This document shows positions 61,055 through 64,000 of a stretch of DNA of 64,000 bases, piece after piece. The notes below the pieces were generated by a model that had not been told where the DNA came from, did not search any database, and saw nothing but the letters and a program-made list of their open reading frames with translations. The number at the start of each line of letters is the position of its first letter. Within the stretch, counting starts at the first letter, position 1. The stretch is taken from assembly GCA_013397115.1 (NCBI GenBank), contig VWZW01007179.1, forward strand, positions 492,579 through 556,578, in the 5' to 3' direction. Source of the stretch: Edolisoma coerulescens. Lineage: Eukaryota; Chordata; Aves; Passeriformes; Campephagidae. The position numbers were made by a program, and so were the translations under genes.

Positions 61055-64000
61055 ATTTTTTGAAGGGGAAAGGAGGGGTCTTTTCCCTGATCTTGAGGAG
61101 TACTGGGAGCATTGTGCATTCCCATCTGAGCAAGCTGGCTGTGACGGGTAAAGAGACTTTGGGATTGGGACAATTGTGCAGTGGGCTGAGCATCCCTACA
61201 AAGGAAGGACTTCCACTAGAAAAGTGGAAGAAGGCAGGAGCAATGTCTGAGCAGCCCTGCAGCTCCTGCTTTCCCAATGGTTTCCCCCAGTCTAGATGCA
61301 TTATGGTGTCATTGCAGCAGAAAAGAGGGTTTCTAGCGGAGAGAGGAAGGATGAACACCCGAATTTCACACAACTGCCCCAGGGAGGGCTGGGACCGGGT
61401 GTGTGGCTGGACAGGAGGGATTGGGGTATGGGATGAGCACCAAAGCAGCTGGTAATCCAGGATGTCTGATGAAAAGTGCAAATTGTTTCCCATCTGCAGT
61501 GGAAAGAATTTTTTTAAAAATTAGTTAAAAATAGAATGAAAAGGAACAGTTAAAAACTTGCTGTAAAGACTCCAGTTCTGATTGCCATGATCCACTGGCA
61601 TCTGCTGCGCTGGGATGAGCCAGAACGGGCTGTGCACACACTAAACCCCAAACCTCCAGGCTGAGCCTGGCTGAATCCAAAGGGAGCTGCTGGTACACAC
61701 CTGGCTGTGTGAGCAAGGCAGGGTGAAGGTTGAAGCTTAAGCCCTAAACTTCAGACTGCGGGGCATGAGTGATATATGTGGTATTTGACTTCTTTTTGTC
61801 TGTCAGAACAGAAGCTGTCAAAAAAGCTTTTATTTTCCCATACTCCAAAATCTTTTTGATTTAGATATCAGGTTACCCCTTTGATGTAACTTTTGCAAAA
61901 CCCCTCAATAAGGTTATTAGAAAATCCTCACTGAACCAGTACAAATTTACTGAACAAAAAACTGAGCAGAGCGCCTACAACAAAAAGGGTGTTTGAGCTC
62001 TTTTCATTGACCATGAGTTTGAAATAATATATTTCATTTTAGCCATACAATGACTTTGATCCAAACCTGATAATGTTGCATCTTTCCCAATGGATTTTTC
62101 TCTTTTGTGCTATTTTTTCATGCTCTATTTGGAAAATAGCAATCAAAGGCAATTCCAGGCTCTTAATTCCTTTTGTTTCCACCACATTGTTCTGAACACT
62201 GAGCAAATCTAGCTAGTTGTCAGCCTGAGTTCCTGTTACTCTGATGTTTTACGTCTCTGAAGACAAGGCTGCCTCCTGCTCTGCTCCTCAGATATTTTAG
62301 AAATGTGATGTTGGAACTTCATTTCAATAGATGGAACTATGTAGGGGTTTTTTCAGGTGATTCCCATGTTTCCAGGTATACCCCAAAATAAGTAAGATGC
62401 CTTGAATCCAAACAGCTTTCACTTAATTGTTCAGTGATGCAGAGAGGTTAAGGAGCTGCGGGTCCAGAATACCTTCCTCATCCCATCACACAATCACACA
62501 GAGAATATCTCAGGCGTTTCTGCCCATAATGAATTCCATAGATGGACAGAAATTGGCAAGAATTTGCCTCAGACTTACACCAGTTCTCTCAATTTTCATT
62601 TCAGAAGAACCTTGGCTTTATTCTTTCTGACTTTGCCTTATATATCTATCTATCAACAGTCTTTACAGCTATTGCATTTGCATGACAATTCAATCTTCTG
62701 GTGTATTTTAGCTGGACTGCCTATTTCACTTTACATTGAAATTCACTGTTTTGATTAGGTGCTTTGTTGAGGTTAAGTTTTATCCACTTCTTGCATTGTT
62801 TTTTTAAGATAAGTGCTGGTATATGTCTAAGTATGGACAAACATTCAGTGTGTCAGCTCTGGTGTGAGTAACAGAAACTAACAGGGAAAGAAGTTGGGGG
62901 AATGTCATCAGGCTTTTGCTTTAGGTTTTCTTCCTCTGGCAGGGTGGATTATAATTTCATTTGTATGTATACAGACAAATACAGTAATAATTTCTAAATA
63001 CAATGCATCATTTTCTCTGTGAATTTATCATTTCATTGAGGGGGTGATTATTTCCAATCATTTGGATTCAGCGTTTCTCAGAGTATCAGAGGAATGAGGG
63101 CTGCAAGATGTATCAAAGCTCAAGGTTAGGCTGATCCTTTGGGCTCCAGTACCTGCCAGGACAGAAAACCCTACAGTATCCTTCCCTCACACACCAGGAA
63201 CACTCCCTGGGGAAGGTTAGTCAAGACTAAATCATTCTCCTGTTCTGGAGTTAATGAGTGACTAAACTAACCAGAAACCAAATTAGTTTCACCCATTCTG
63301 TAACTTGCTCTGGTGTTGGCTCTCCAAGTTTATACAGCAATTTCTATGAGATCTATGAAACTCTAGTGGAAACTTTTTTCAGGAAAATTCACTGTTAAGG
63401 GAATAAATGGTCCAGATGTTAAAAAGGTTGTTTGGGGGTTGAGTAGTATCAGATCAAGTCAAGACACATAATAATTCTGCACTGTTAATGAAACGTAAAA
63501 GAAAGCAAACTATGAACATAAAGAAAAGGCCATTTGGGTTGGTTTTTTTTTTCGTAAAATCATAGAAGTGCCCCATTAATTTCATCATGGGATTAATAGT
63601 TCATCTGCTAGTAGATCAGTGGAGGGAGGATATTCACACAGTATTTTGCTTTATGCTGGTATTACACCAACCTTTGTGGCTGTGACCTGCTGTTAAATAC
63701 AAAACAGGTGTTGGGATGAAATTGGGTCTTCAGATTACACAGACATGTGGACTATTAATTGAACTCTGCATAACCAAGGTTCTATAGATTCATAGTTAAA
63801 TGCTGCTAGTGACCATTTAAATTTCAAATTAAATCCAATCCATACAAGGAAAAAGACAGCAAGCAGGGCTGGGATTTGGTAATGAATTATATGTACTGAA
63901 TGGGCAGCCATGTGGAACAGTTCTAAACTATAAAACCCCTCTTTGGGGCTGTGATTCCTTGTCTTGTGCTGTACACAGAAGTATCTTCAACTAAAATTCA

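Larger units (their letters stand above)
43736..64000. other. Unique intergenic sequence
   Basis: No gene is recognised across the last 20 kb. The largest frames (168 codons plus at 47651-48157, 193 codons minus at 60912-61493, 162 codons on either strand) have no motif, no splice context and no partner. The stretch is broken only by homopolymers, small tandem repeats, doubtful fossil repeats and AT-rich blocks listed separately. Confidence 0.5.

Noticed and set aside
60912..61493. 193-codon minus frame and 156-codon plus frame
   Set aside because: Both cross the ambiguous base at 61054 and a low-complexity tract, and no motif is visible.
1..64000. tRNA, rRNA, CRISPR arrays, phage or plasmid modules
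   Set aside because: Nothing resembling these was seen. The window is vertebrate nuclear DNA and such bacterial features are not expected.

Overview
This window looks like bird nuclear DNA, probably a neoavian and perhaps a songbird. The evidence is a solo LTR of the avian ERVL type, several very old CR1 retroposon relics, a MIR-like SINE relic, fossil palindromic MITE-like elements of the kind seen across amniotes, and no mammalian L1, Alu or B elements. It is almost entirely non-coding. Long open frames occur on both strands at about the rate expected by chance, and nearly all lack any family signature. There are no bacterial-style genes, operons, CRISPR arrays or recognisable tRNA or rRNA genes.

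The one place that reads like real protein-coding sequence is on the + strand at 41958-42129. It has a splice acceptor, a 172-base open exon and a good GTGAGA donor. It encodes an acidic stretch followed by a Cys-x2-Cys ... Cys-Pro-Gly zinc-ribbon-like half. About 0.9 kb downstream, a phase-matched terminal exon ending at 43081 adds a second Cys-containing knuckle and a stop codon, with an AATAAA at 43706. Together they look like the last two exons of a gene transcribed left to right. I do not recognise the gene. If this is right, much of the sequence to the left is intron, and the sequence right of about 43.7 kb is intergenic.

Layout. 1-9.3 kb: unique sequence with a duplicated octamer/homeodomain-type motif cluster (1.55-1.67 kb) and AT-rich candidate conserved blocks. 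9.3-17.8 kb: fossil repeats (MIR, palindromic MITEs, an old CR1). 17.8-22.3 kb: GC-rich sequence, then an AT-rich block near 20.4 kb. 22.28-22.86 kb: the ERVL solo LTR. 22.9-33 kb: unique sequence plus a short CR1 3' end at 31.3 kb. 33.8-34.0 kb: a CpG-rich patch. 34.8-35.1 kb: a hAT-like non-autonomous DNA transposon. 36.45 and 37.34 kb: a 44-bp direct repeat. 37.75-39.05 kb: a 1.3-kb ancient CR1 on the minus strand in which reverse-transcriptase motifs can still be read in one frame. 41.96-43.7 kb: the candidate gene end. 43.7-64 kb: unique intergenic sequence with homopolymer tracts and further AT-rich candidate regulatory blocks.

Every identification was made by eye. Family assignments of repeats rest on recognising consensus patterns from memory, and candidate conserved elements are inferred only from base composition and motif content.
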